DNA of 7,105 nt from contig JAFKFE010000251.1 in the NCBI GenBank assembly GCA_017308345.1, positions 1 to 7,105 of the forward strand. The letters run 5' to 3'. Below, in pieces: positions 1 through 4,230 of this stretch. The position numbers were made by a program, and so were the translations under genes. The number at the start of each line of letters is the position of its first letter. The stretch's first letter is position 1. Under the pieces are notes generated by a model, which was not told where the DNA came from, searched no databases, and saw only the letters and a program-made list of their open reading frames with translations. Source of the DNA: Alphaproteobacteria bacterium. GTDB lineage: Bacteria > Pseudomonadota > Alphaproteobacteria > Rhizobiales > Rhizobiaceae.

Positions 1-1
1 G

Positions 2-46
2 ATCAAGGCCCGGCTCCGCCAATACAGGGAGCTGCAGAACGCATGA
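2..46 (+). CDS. C-terminal end of an upstream gene (partial)
   Basis: An open frame enters from the left edge and gives the last 14 residues IKARLRQYRELQNA before TGA at 44-46. The stop overlaps the ATG of the next gene (43-45) in the ATGA arrangement seen at most junctions here. The tail is basic and looks helical. Too little is visible to assign a function. It is called because the overlap and the shared strand match the array. Confidence 0.6.
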   Translation: MKARLRQYRELQNA

Positions 47-435
47 GCTACTCCAAGGACCTGTCGCGCCGACTGCGTAAGAAACTACCGATGGTCGACT
101 ACGGGGCCATTGAGGCCCGGGTAGTCGCCCACGAGATGCCCAACTTCACCATGGTCGTGCCGCCACATCCGGACAAATACCCGAAGCACCCGGGCCACAA
201 AGGCTCGGTCTTCGGCGGGATTTGCAACCGGACGGCCTGTAGCCAGCGGCACGCCGTCTTCTACAACCGCGGCACCAATGGCTACTACTGCGCCGACGAC
301 GCGATCGCGATCAATCGCTACTCCGGCGCCCATCCTCTCTGCATCCGGGTCGACCACGACCTGACGCACGACGAGATGAACGCCCACACCCGCACCATGT
401 ACGAGGAGATGCGCCGTGACCGAGTGGCTGGCTGA
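43..435 (+). CDS. Small Cys-containing phage protein, possible metal binder
   Basis: This encodes 130 residues of unknown function. The centre carries C61-x4-C66, then C83 after an aromatic YY pair, then C100, with H70 nearby. From memory, many phage proteins have a similar block: a CNRxxC start, a Tyr-Tyr-Cys further on and an Ile-Asn after it, usually with a second CxxC pair that would make a zinc site. Here the residue expected to be the fourth Cys (around 86) is not Cys, so C100 or a His may substitute, or metal binding may be lost. The N-terminus is strongly basic (SRRLRKK), compatible with nucleic acid contact, but that is inference. The ATG overlaps the upstream stop. AGGGAG at 26-31 is a possible but distant ribosome site (11 nt). 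The 3' end overlaps the next gene by 20 bp. Confidence 0.8.
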   Translation: MSYSKDLSRRLRKKLPMVDYGAIEARVVAHEMPNFTMVVPPHPDKYPKHPGHKGSVFGGICNRTACSQRHAVFYNRGTNGYYCADDAIAINRYSGAHPLCIRVDHDLTHDEMNAHTRTMYEEMRRDRVAG

Positions 436-697
436 CGAAATCGAGGCCGCCCAGGCCGAGGGCTGGGACATCTTCGAGGCCGAGGGCTCGATCTCCAATG
501 AGAACGGCGATCGCCCCTTCCAGCTGCAGGCCCTGGACGACAGCGACATCTTCACCGGCCACAACCGCGACGTCGATGCCTGGCGCCACGTCTACACCAA
601 GGCCCAGGCCGGCTCGCCGCTCCACCAACAAGCGCTGGACTTCCTGCGCGAGCACAGCCCGGCCGAGTACGAGGCCATCGTCAAGGAGGCAGCATGA
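416..697 (+). CDS. Hypothetical phage protein, GTG start
   Basis: This encodes 93 residues, acidic and soluble, with no signal peptide or membrane segment. The GTG start at 416 lies inside the previous gene and is chosen because GAGGAG at 403-408 sits 7 nt upstream. The N-terminal half is Glu/Ala-rich and helical. A later segment contains DAWRHV, then AGSPLHQQAL, then a short helix up to the end. I recall small hypothetical phage proteins with a similar SPLH-containing C-terminal half, but know no function for them. The gene ends in an ATGA overlap with the next start (694), so the two are probably translationally coupled. Confidence 0.8.
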   Translation: MTEWLADEIEAAQAEGWDIFEAEGSISNENGDRPFQLQALDDSDIFTGHNRDVDAWRHVYTKAQAGSPLHQQALDFLREHSPAEYEAIVKEAA

Positions 698-957
698 ACC
701 TCAAGCAACGCCTGAAGGCCGCCTGGACGGCCTTCCTCCACGCCCAGACGGTGCCGTACTTCGCCGTGATCTACGACAGCTACGAGGGGCTCGACGCCTC
801 GATCGAGGGACCGCGCGAGGAATATTACGAGCGCTTCGGCTCGCCTGCCGAGGCCAACCGGTTCTTCCGTGAGGCATTCCCACAGGGCAGCAGCGTCATC
901 GAACCAGACACCGAGCGCTTGGTCATGGTGCTTGGCCCGATCGACGGGTACCGCTGA
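694..957 (+). CDS. Hypothetical protein
   Basis: This encodes 87 residues that I do not recognise. AAGGAGG at 683-689, 4 nt before the ATG, is a near-perfect ribosome site, and the ATG overlaps the upstream TGA. The first 16 residues form a basic amphipathic helix (MNLKQRLKAAW), followed by a beta-like stretch (PYFAVIYDSYEG), an aromatic, acidic middle (EEYYERFGSPAEANRFF) and a hydrophobic strand near the end (RLVMVLGPI). The alternation of strands and helices suggests a small alpha/beta fold. There is no Cys and no membrane segment. The stop TGA (955-957) shares one base with the next ATG. Confidence 0.8.
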   Translation: MNLKQRLKAAWTAFLHAQTVPYFAVIYDSYEGLDASIEGPREEYYERFGSPAEANRFFREAFPQGSSVIEPDTERLVMVLGPIDGYR

Positions 958-1175
958 TGGGCCTCGGTCACTGGAACGGCAAACGACATCAGCCGATCAC
1001 CCCCTTTGAAGGCAGCTGGGCGCACCAGCAGGCCTCTAACAGGGGTGCAAGTGCAGCAGCACGCGGCATTCCCTACGACCAGAACCCCTTCCAGCGCGGA
1101 ACCGACCAACACCTGGCCTGGAGCCAGGCGCACAACGGCTTCCGCGCCAACATCGCCCTCAAGGAGACGACATGA
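957..1175 (+). CDS. Ribosome modulation factor (RMF/CrpP)-like small protein
   Basis: This encodes 72 residues. Residues 26-61 match the RMF pattern: A26-x3-G30, G37 seven residues later, then an Asn-Pro-aromatic at 43-45 (CPY in E. coli RMF), Gln46, W55 and a G-aromatic at 61-62. Spacing equals E. coli RMF through the Pro-aromatic pair, with one extra residue before the Trp. RMF binds 30S near the anti-Shine-Dalgarno region and drives 100S ribosome dimers in stationary phase. Plasmid CrpP proteins share the fold signature, and their reported ciprofloxacin-modifying activity is disputed. A phage copy might limit host translation or preserve ribosomes (inference). About 20 residues precede the RMF-like part. 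No strong ribosome site is visible; the ATG overlaps the upstream stop by one base, so coupling probably drives initiation. The homology is recalled, not searched. Confidence 0.72.
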   Translation: MGLGHWNGKRHQPITPFEGSWAHQQASNRGASAAARGIPYDQNPFQRGTDQHLAWSQAHNGFRANIALKETT

Positions 1176-1618
1176 CCGACCAACCCATCGCCCACACCAA
1201 GGACGGGCGCCCGCTCTTCGACAACACCCCAACCGTGGTCGTCATGCTGGTCCGTGACTCGGCCTGCCTGCTGGTGATCCGCCGCGCCAACGAGCCCGGC
1301 CGCGGGAAGCTCGCGCTGCCCGGCGGCTACCACATGCGGGGCGAGATCTGGCAGCAGGCCGGCGCCCGTGAGGTGGCCGAGGAGACGGGCTACGTCCTCG
1401 AAAAGCCTTACCTCATCCAACAGGTCGGCGACACCGTCACCGACGAGTACGGCAACAACCTGATCTTCGGCTTCTACAACGGGCCGTATCGCTTCGACCC
1501 TGCTGCCAAGCAGGACGGCGAGACGATGGAATGCTCGTGGATGCCGTGGATCGGCTTCCCCGACGACTGGGCCTTCCCGCGCCACTGGCTCGCGGCCAAG
1601 ACGGAGCTGGAGAATTGA
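1172..1618 (+). CDS. Nudix hydrolase
   Basis: This encodes 148 residues with a complete Nudix box at 52-74: G52, E58, then R66-E67-V-A-E70-E71-x-G73-Y74, matching Gx5Ex7REUxEExGU with every metal-binding Glu present. The family cleaves nucleoside diphosphates linked to a further group X, using Mg2+ or Mn2+. Substrates include oxidised dNTPs, ADP-ribose, NADH, dinucleoside polyphosphates and mRNA caps. The strand before the box (residues 21-37) and the GKLALPGG lead-in are typical of the fold. The length suits a single-domain enzyme, so catalysis is likely intact. The substrate cannot be read from the sequence; phage members are often placed in nucleotide-pool cleaning or (d)NTP/ADP-ribose turnover. 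AAGGAG at 1161-1166 lies 5 nt before the ATG, which overlaps the upstream TGA. The stop overlaps the next TTG start. Confidence 0.96.
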   Translation: MTDQPIAHTKDGRPLFDNTPTVVVMLVRDSACLLVIRRANEPGRGKLALPGGYHMRGEIWQQAGAREVAEETGYVLEKPYLIQQVGDTVTDEYGNNLIFGFYNGPYRFDPAAKQDGETMECSWMPWIGFPDDWAFPRHWLAAKTELEN

Positions 1619-1902
1619 CCAGCCCCGCGCGCTACTACTGCCTGGCCGTGTACGGCTACCAGAAGTGCTGCCCGGTCCACCTCGACCCCTACACCAAGGA
1701 GAACGTCGAGCGCGCCAAGCGCTGGCAGCAGATCGGCCCCGGCGGCCAGGACAACTACCACGTCGTGACGGCGCACCCGACCGAGCGTGGGACCTTCGTG
1801 TCGGTCGAGACCGGCGCGCACTTCAAGGCCAGCCAGATGGCCTTCACGAAGGAGGCGTGGGAACGCTTCCTCGACCGCACCTGGCCTAAGCCGGCAGAAT
1901 GA
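1615..1902 (+). CDS. Hypothetical protein, TTG start
   Basis: This encodes 95 residues of unknown function. The frame is open well upstream, but that part overlaps the end of the Nudix gene. I place the start at TTG 1615, which overlaps the Nudix stop (TTGA) and has GGAG at 1603-1606, 8 nt before it. GTG at 1648 is the next alternative. The N-terminus is Tyr-rich, with Y7, Y8, Y14 and an adjacent Cys pair in KCCPVH, a possible metal site with the following His (inference). The middle is polar (GPGGQDNYHVV) and the C-terminus contains aromatic helices (EAWERF). The 3' end overlaps the convergent minus-strand gene by 17 bp. Confidence 0.75.
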   Translation: MTSPARYYCLAVYGYQKCCPVHLDPYTKENVERAKRWQQIGPGGQDNYHVVTAHPTERGTFVSVETGAHFKASQMAFTKEAWERFLDRTWPKPAE

Positions 1903-2086
1903 CCCGGGCGCCGTGTCGTAGCTTCACGATGCGGCCTTCCTGCCCACGCACCGCCTCCTCGTAGGCGGCGGTCGCCACGCGGATATTCCGCGCCACCGCC
2001 AGCGTCTCATGCACCCGCAGGTTGTCGTCGCTCCACAATTCAACGTGGAACGCGAACTCTTCGATCGTGGGCGGGCTGATGCGCAT
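1886..2086 (-). CDS. Small alphaproteobacterial-type hypothetical protein on the reverse strand
   Basis: This encodes 66 residues on the minus strand. The region has no comparable plus-strand frame, and the product looks like a real protein: a beta-rich start (EFAFHVELWSDDN), a Val/Ala-rich helix (VATAAYEEAVRGQ) and a tail RIVKLRHGARVILP. I recall a family of small Rhizobiales chromosomal proteins with this order: an xVxxWDDD-like strand, a VAxAAYxxA helix and a terminal LRxGARVI. No function is known to me. ATG at 2084-2086 has AGGAA (plus coordinates 2095-2099) 8 nt upstream, inside a palindrome. The gene diverges from the gene at 2113/2125 and converges on the one ending at 1902, with stops overlapping by 17 bp. 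It may have been acquired from a host chromosome (inference). Confidence 0.75.
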   Translation of the reverse strand: MRISPPTIEEFAFHVELWSDDNLRVHETLAVARNIRVATAAYEEAVRGQEGRIVKLRHGARVILPA

Positions 2087-2098
2087 GGAATTAATTCC
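2087..2098. promoter_or_regulatory. Perfect 12-bp palindrome GGAATTAATTCC in a divergent gap
   Basis: The sequence GGAATTAATTCC is its own reverse complement and lies directly after the minus-strand ATG, in the only real intergenic gap of the window. It overlaps the minus gene's ribosome site (2095-2099). An AT-rich perfect dyad between divergent genes is a plausible operator for a small dimeric repressor, or part of a promoter. I could not fit convincing -35/-10 elements on either strand, so the role is inferred. Confidence 0.4.
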
Positions 2099-2124
2099 TA
2101 CACCGTGAACGGATGGAGAACAAG

Positions 2125-2358
2125 GTGAAATCGTTCACCCTCGACGGCAAACGCTACAAGGTCCACCCCAAGGTGCCGGTCGCCGACATCCGCTGGCTGA
2201 TCGGCCGGCAGCATGTCGGCGACGAGGACGACAAGATCAAGGCTCTGATCTCCCAGCGCACCGGCTCCTGGCCCAGGGCCGCGCGTGACTCGGCGCAGAT
2301 GCTCGCCGTCTGGTTCCACCGCAAGAACCAGCAGCTCGTCACGGATCTGCGTCTGTGA
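2125..2358 (+). CDS. Hypothetical protein, GTG start proposed
   Basis: The gene encodes 77 residues from GTG 2125, or 81 from ATG 2113 in the same frame. I prefer GTG 2125 because GGAG at 2115-2118 lies 6 nt before it, whereas the ATG has no clear ribosome site; the GTG start also gives the natural beginning MKSFTLDGKRYKV. The first 18 residues look like a beta hairpin. The rest is helical: VADIRWLIGRQHV, then a charged linker, then a Trp-Pro and RDSAQMLAVWFHRKNQ. It is basic at the end and has no Cys. I do not recognise a family. This is the first plus-strand gene after the divergent gap, so any promoter for the following small genes would be near or upstream of the palindrome. Confidence 0.75.
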   Translation: MKSFTLDGKRYKVHPKVPVADIRWLIGRQHVGDEDDKIKALISQRTGSWPRAARDSAQMLAVWFHRKNQQLVTDLRL

Positions 2359-2507
2359 CCCGCGCCCAGGCCGAGGCCGTGGTCAAGGCCCTGAACGACC
2401 ACCTCAACACCCAGGCAGCGGCGGCCTACTCGAAGGACGACCGTGGTCGACAGACCCAGGCGCGAGACGCCTACGAGAAATTAATCGAGGAGCTACAAAA
2501 GCTATGA
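2355..2507 (+). CDS. 50-residue helical hypothetical protein, GTG start
   Basis: This small gene fills an otherwise empty gap. GTG at 2355 overlaps the upstream TGA (GTGA) and the frame runs 50 codons to TGA at 2505-2507. The product is almost all predicted helix: MTRAQAEAVVKALNDHL, an Ala-rich joint, a charged middle, then AYEKLIEELQKL, an amphipathic helix of coiled-coil type. No known domain is recognised. It is supported by exact end-to-end overlaps with both neighbours, the strong helix periodicity and the lack of any other frame to fill 2359-2503. No strong ribosome site precedes the GTG, so initiation probably depends on the upstream gene. Confidence 0.65.
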   Translation: MTRAQAEAVVKALNDHLNTQAAAAYSKDDRGRQTQARDAYEKLIEELQKL

Positions 2508-2656
2508 GTTTCAAGCACTTATACCAGCGCTGCAAGCCCGTGACCGACAAGAACATCGGCAAGAACCTGCTCAAGGGCGGGAAGAAGGACTACCGCGGCG
2601 TCACCGGCGCCAAGGAGGCGGCCCGCGCCGAGAAGCGCCGGGCCGCCCAGACCTAG
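2504..2656 (+). CDS. 50-residue strongly basic protein
   Basis: The ATG at 2504 overlaps the upstream TGA (ATGA), with GAGGAG at 2487-2492, 11 nt before it. The frame is open much further upstream, but that part lies under two other genes. The product has 14 Lys/Arg and only 4 Asp/Glu in 50 residues, ending in a helix AKEAARAEKRRAAQ, with one Cys at 10. Such a small basic protein might bind DNA, RNA or an acidic host protein (inference). I do not recognise a family. Its TAG stop (2654-2656) overlaps the stop of the convergent minus-strand gene in the palindrome CTAG. Confidence 0.72.
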   Translation: MSFKHLYQRCKPVTDKNIGKNLLKGGKKDYRGVTGAKEAARAEKRRAAQT

Positions 2657-2901
2657 TCATCATCCAGGCGGGGCAACAGCATCCCCGCCTCCTTGGCTGC
2701 AGCCTCGAAGGCCTTGCTCACATCATTGGGTTCGACCTTGCCTTCGATCCCGGCCACACACGCCTCGACGGCCTTCCGCCATTTCGGGCCCCGCTTCTCC
2801 CACTCGAGAAGATGCTCCGCAGCGACCTGCACCGAGGACACCATGTAGCGCATCCCCGGCTGCTTGGTCCGGACTGGCACCTTTGGAGAAAACCACCTCA
2901 T
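2653..2901 (-). CDS. DUF982-like small protein on the reverse strand
   Basis: This encodes 82 residues. The N-terminal strand FSPKVPVRT, the VSSVQVAAEHLLEW motif, GPKWRKAVEACVAGIEG, and the final helix AFEAAAKEAGML match, in order and spacing, the DUF982 family as I know it: small proteins abundant in Rhizobiales, often in many copies, function unknown. The minus frame is open to 3180, but ATG at 2899-2901 is chosen because the family's usual start falls there and GAGGA (plus 2907-2911) lies 5 nt upstream. The gene exactly fills the space between its neighbours: its TAG shares CTAG with the stop at 2656, and its ATG shares CATG with the ATG at 2900. It is probably derived from the host lineage (inference). 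The strand reversal suggests a separate promoter inside the gene at 2900. Confidence 0.8.
   Translation of the reverse strand: MRWFSPKVPVRTKQPGMRYMVSSVQVAAEHLLEWEKRGPKWRKAVEACVAGIEGKVEPNDVSKAFEAAAKEAGMLLPRLDDD
2666..2690. terminator. GC-rich hairpin just after convergent stops
   Basis: AGGCGGGG (2666-2673) and CCCCGCCT (2683-2690) form a perfect 8-bp stem with a 9-nt loop, starting 10 bases after the plus-strand stop at 2656. It also lies in the last codons of the minus gene. Neither strand shows a clear U-tract after the stem, so it is not a standard intrinsic terminator. It could slow or end plus-strand transcription, protect an mRNA 3' end, or simply be coding sequence that happens to pair. 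Confidence 0.35.
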
Positions 2902-3079
2902 GAAAGTCCTCATCACAGGAGCCCCGCTCGAAAGCCTGGGGTGGCAACGCGAGCTGGGCAAAGTTCGAATTGTTTTCCGACCTAACACGAGTCGGCAAGA
3001 CCAATTCGAGTTTCTGGACCAGTTGGAGCGCAGCTGTGACAGCATGCGCACACAACTGCGGAAGGAGTGTCTGGCGTGA
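2900..3079 (+). CDS. Hypothetical protein in a low-GC segment
   Basis: This encodes 59 residues from ATG 2900. GGAG at 2885-2888 lies 11 nt upstream, inside the divergent gene. An upstream in-frame start at 2864 would overlap that gene more and is less likely. The product begins with a hydrophobic strand MKVLITGAPL, has a second strand KVRIVFRP, and ends in a charged helix with two Cys (C46, C57). No family is recognised. Hand counts give about 53-57% GC, lower than the flanking genes, suggesting a separate origin together with the next gene. Its start codon overlaps that of the minus gene in CATG, so the 5' leaders of the two genes lie in each other's coding sequence. Confidence 0.65.
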   Translation: MKVLITGAPLESLGWQRELGKVRIVFRPNTSRQDQFEFLDQLERSCDSMRTQLRKECLA

Positions 3080-3282
3080 CCCAGCATACCTTCACCCGGG
3101 TGATAGTCCGAGACGGGGCTATCATCAGCCGGGAAGCAAAGTCCCTGTCCGACGAAGAGTTGTACGAGAGGACAAACCATATTGGCCGCAGTTCGTTCCT
3201 CGAACTGCTAAATAAGTGGAACCGCACGGGACTGCTAGGCATCCCGAACGGCGGCCCGGTCTACGTCTACATCGCCTCATGA
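3076..3282 (+). CDS. Hypothetical protein, GTG start, low-GC segment
   Basis: This encodes 68 residues from GTG 3076, chosen over the in-frame GTG at 3067 because AAGGAG (3062-3067) is 8 nt away and the GTG overlaps the upstream TGA. The protein opens with strands (TFTRVIVRDGAIIS), then an acidic helix SLSDEELYERT, then LELLNKWNRTGLLG and a final strand PVYVYIAS. It is a compact alpha/beta protein of unknown role. Codon use differs from the neighbours, with ATA, CTA and AGG present, and local GC is near 52-55%. It probably forms a pair with the preceding gene, inserted or acquired together (inference). Confidence 0.78.
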   Translation: MTQHTFTRVIVRDGAIISREAKSLSDEELYERTNHIGRSSFLELLNKWNRTGLLGIPNGGPVYVYIAS

Positions 3283-3473
3283 TGCTCCGCGCCATCTGGA
3301 GCAAGCGCTACGGTCACTGGGTCCTCTGCCACGATCAGCCCTGCGAGAAGGGCGAGAGCAACGTCGTGGCCCGTCTCTACGACTGCGACGGGCCGGCGAT
3401 CGCCGAGCGCTTCAACATCCACCCTCATCCCCACCGCTACCTGGCCCTCATGAAGGAGGTCTTCGAACTTTGA
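3279..3473 (+). CDS. Hypothetical Cys/His-containing protein
   Basis: This encodes 64 residues from ATG 3279, which overlaps the upstream TGA; the next codon is also ATG (3282), and either may be used. No clear ribosome site precedes it, so coupling is likely. The frame is open further upstream, but that stretch belongs to the previous gene. C17-x4-C22, C36 and a His cluster at 48-52 (HPHPH) could coordinate a metal, though no known zinc finger is recognised. The segment SNVVARLYDCDGPAIAERFN resembles small phage proteins with one strand and one helix that I have seen without function. It ends in a TTGA overlap with the next gene. Confidence 0.75.
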   Translation: MMLRAIWSKRYGHWVLCHDQPCEKGESNVVARLYDCDGPAIAERFNIHPHPHRYLALMKEVFEL

Positions 3474-3655
3474 CCCAACGCTACAAGGCCAAGCTTCTCG
3501 TCATGAAGCTGTCGGAGCGCACCGTCGCCAATGGTTGCACCGAGGCGGAAGAGCGCGCCGCCGCGACCAAAATCCAGCAGCTCATGAAGACCCACAAACT
3601 GAGGTTCCGCCGGCAGCGCCGCTGGAGCCTCCTCAACCTGTTCGCTCACGCATAA
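3470..3655 (+). CDS. DUF2786-like small helical protein, TTG start
   Basis: This encodes 61 residues. Residues 8-44 follow the N-terminal DUF2786 pattern: a KLL-type helix, then N-G-C-T-E-A-E (21-27), then an Ala-rich helix to LMKTHKL. In the family this short segment usually precedes a longer domain of unknown function, and it is often seen in phages. Here only the motif and a very basic tail (RFRRQRR) remain, so it is a stand-alone or shortened form. The start is TTG 3470: AAGGAGGT at 3453-3460 is an ideal ribosome site 9 nt upstream, and the TTG overlaps the preceding TGA. ATG at 3503 is possible but would cut off the first helix. The basic tail could contact nucleic acid (inference). Confidence 0.75.
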   Translation: MTQRYKAKLLVMKLSERTVANGCTEAEERAAATKIQQLMKTHKLRFRRQRRWSLLNLFAHA

Positions 3656-3667
3656 CTGGAGCACCGC

Positions 3668-3889
3668 ATGCCAAATCCTAAGACCCGCGACATCGTCGCC
3701 GAACTGATCCGCCTCTACGAGGGTGGCTACAACGACGCCACGCTCAGCAGCACCCTCAAGGGCTACATCGAGCACAAGGACAAGGCGCTCCGCGCCGCCG
3801 AGCGCTTCATCCGTGGCTTCGAGGACTGCGAGATGCAGGAAGGCATCCCGGCTCTGCTGCAGGAGATCCGCAATGCAACAGCCGCATAG
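3668..3889 (+). CDS. Hypothetical helical protein
   Basis: This encodes 73 residues. The gene starts 12 bases after the previous stop with GGAG (3658-3661) 6 nt before the ATG. The product appears all-helical: PKTRDIVAELIRLYEGG, then a short polar joint, KGYIEHKDKALRAAERFIRGF and a last helix PALLQEIRN. Charged residues alternate as in a helical bundle. One Cys is present. No family is recognised. Its 3' end overlaps the alphaCTD-like gene by 17 bp, so the two are likely made together, but nothing in the sequence shows that they interact. Confidence 0.8.
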   Translation: MPNPKTRDIVAELIRLYEGGYNDATLSSTLKGYIEHKDKALRAAERFIRGFEDCEMQEGIPALLQEIRNATAA

Positions 3890-4229
3890 CCCGGTCGACG
3901 ACCTGGAGCTGAGCGTGCGCACCGGAAACGTGCTGCGCCGCTACGGCATCACCACCATCGACCGCTTCCTGCAGCTGACCAAGCCCGAGGTCATGTTCTT
4001 CCGGCACGCCGGCGCCAAGACCTGGCGCGAGATCCAGGAGGTGCAGATCAACCTCCGGCGCAACGAGCGCCGTCAGTCACTCCCCGGCCGCGCCGCCGTG
4101 CTGTTGCGCGACCTGAACGAGCTCGGCCCAGAGCTGGCCCAGGCCGGCTTCTTCATCCGCCCCGACAACCGCGGCCGACTCCGGCTCGGCCGCTGGGCAA
4201 TCCGCGAAGATTTCGACGAGGAGAATTGA
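3873..4229 (+). CDS. Stand-alone RNA polymerase alpha C-terminal domain (alphaCTD)-like protein
   Basis: This encodes 118 residues. Residues 7-60 align without gaps to the alphaCTD of bacterial RNA polymerase, starting with PVDDLELSVR (E. coli PVDDLELTVR). Mapped to E. coli numbering, R265, N268, G296, K298 and E302 are kept (R16, N19, G47, K49, E53), S299 is Thr (T50) and C269 is Val. These contact UP-element DNA. D259 and E261, which face sigma region 4, are also present (D10, E12). The N-terminal assembly domain and linker are absent, so it cannot enter polymerase as a normal alpha subunit. About 58 residues follow, basic then acidic, unrecognised. It might bind promoters, sigma or activators and divert host transcription (inference). 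ATG 3873 has AGGAGA at 3861-3866, 6 nt upstream. A generic helix-hairpin-helix protein is the alternative. Confidence 0.85.
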   Translation: MQQPHSPVDDLELSVRTGNVLRRYGITTIDRFLQLTKPEVMFFRHAGAKTWREIQEVQINLRRNERRQSLPGRAAVLLRDLNELGPELAQAGFFIRPDNRGRLRLGRWAIREDFDEEN

Positions 4230-4230
4230 A

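Noticed and set aside
85..564. 159-codon open frame on the minus strand opposite the first genes
   Set aside because: It lies antisense to two well-supported plus genes with ribosome sites and overlaps. Its product has the Val/Gly/Arg-heavy make-up typical of antisense reading of high-GC genes.
1073..1585. 170-codon open frame on the minus strand
   Set aside because: It is antisense to the Nudix hydrolase, whose motif is intact. No recognisable domain is present in the reverse frame.
2040..2112. Sigma70-type promoter around the divergent gap
   Set aside because: AT-rich bases are present, but no pair of -35 and -10 elements with acceptable spacing could be found on either strand.
2902..3180. 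Upstream extension of the DUF982-like minus gene
   Set aside because: The family match begins near the ATG at 2901, where a ribosome site also lies. The extra residues look random and cover two plausible plus genes.
3723..3872. N-terminal extension of the alphaCTD-like protein
   Set aside because: The extra residues are Ser/Ala/Arg-rich out-of-frame reading of the previous gene. ATG 3873 has a well-placed ribosome site and leads straight into the domain.
3437..3922. 161-codon open frame on the minus strand
   Set aside because: It is antisense to the DUF2786-like gene and its downstream neighbour, has no ribosome site evident and an antisense-type composition.
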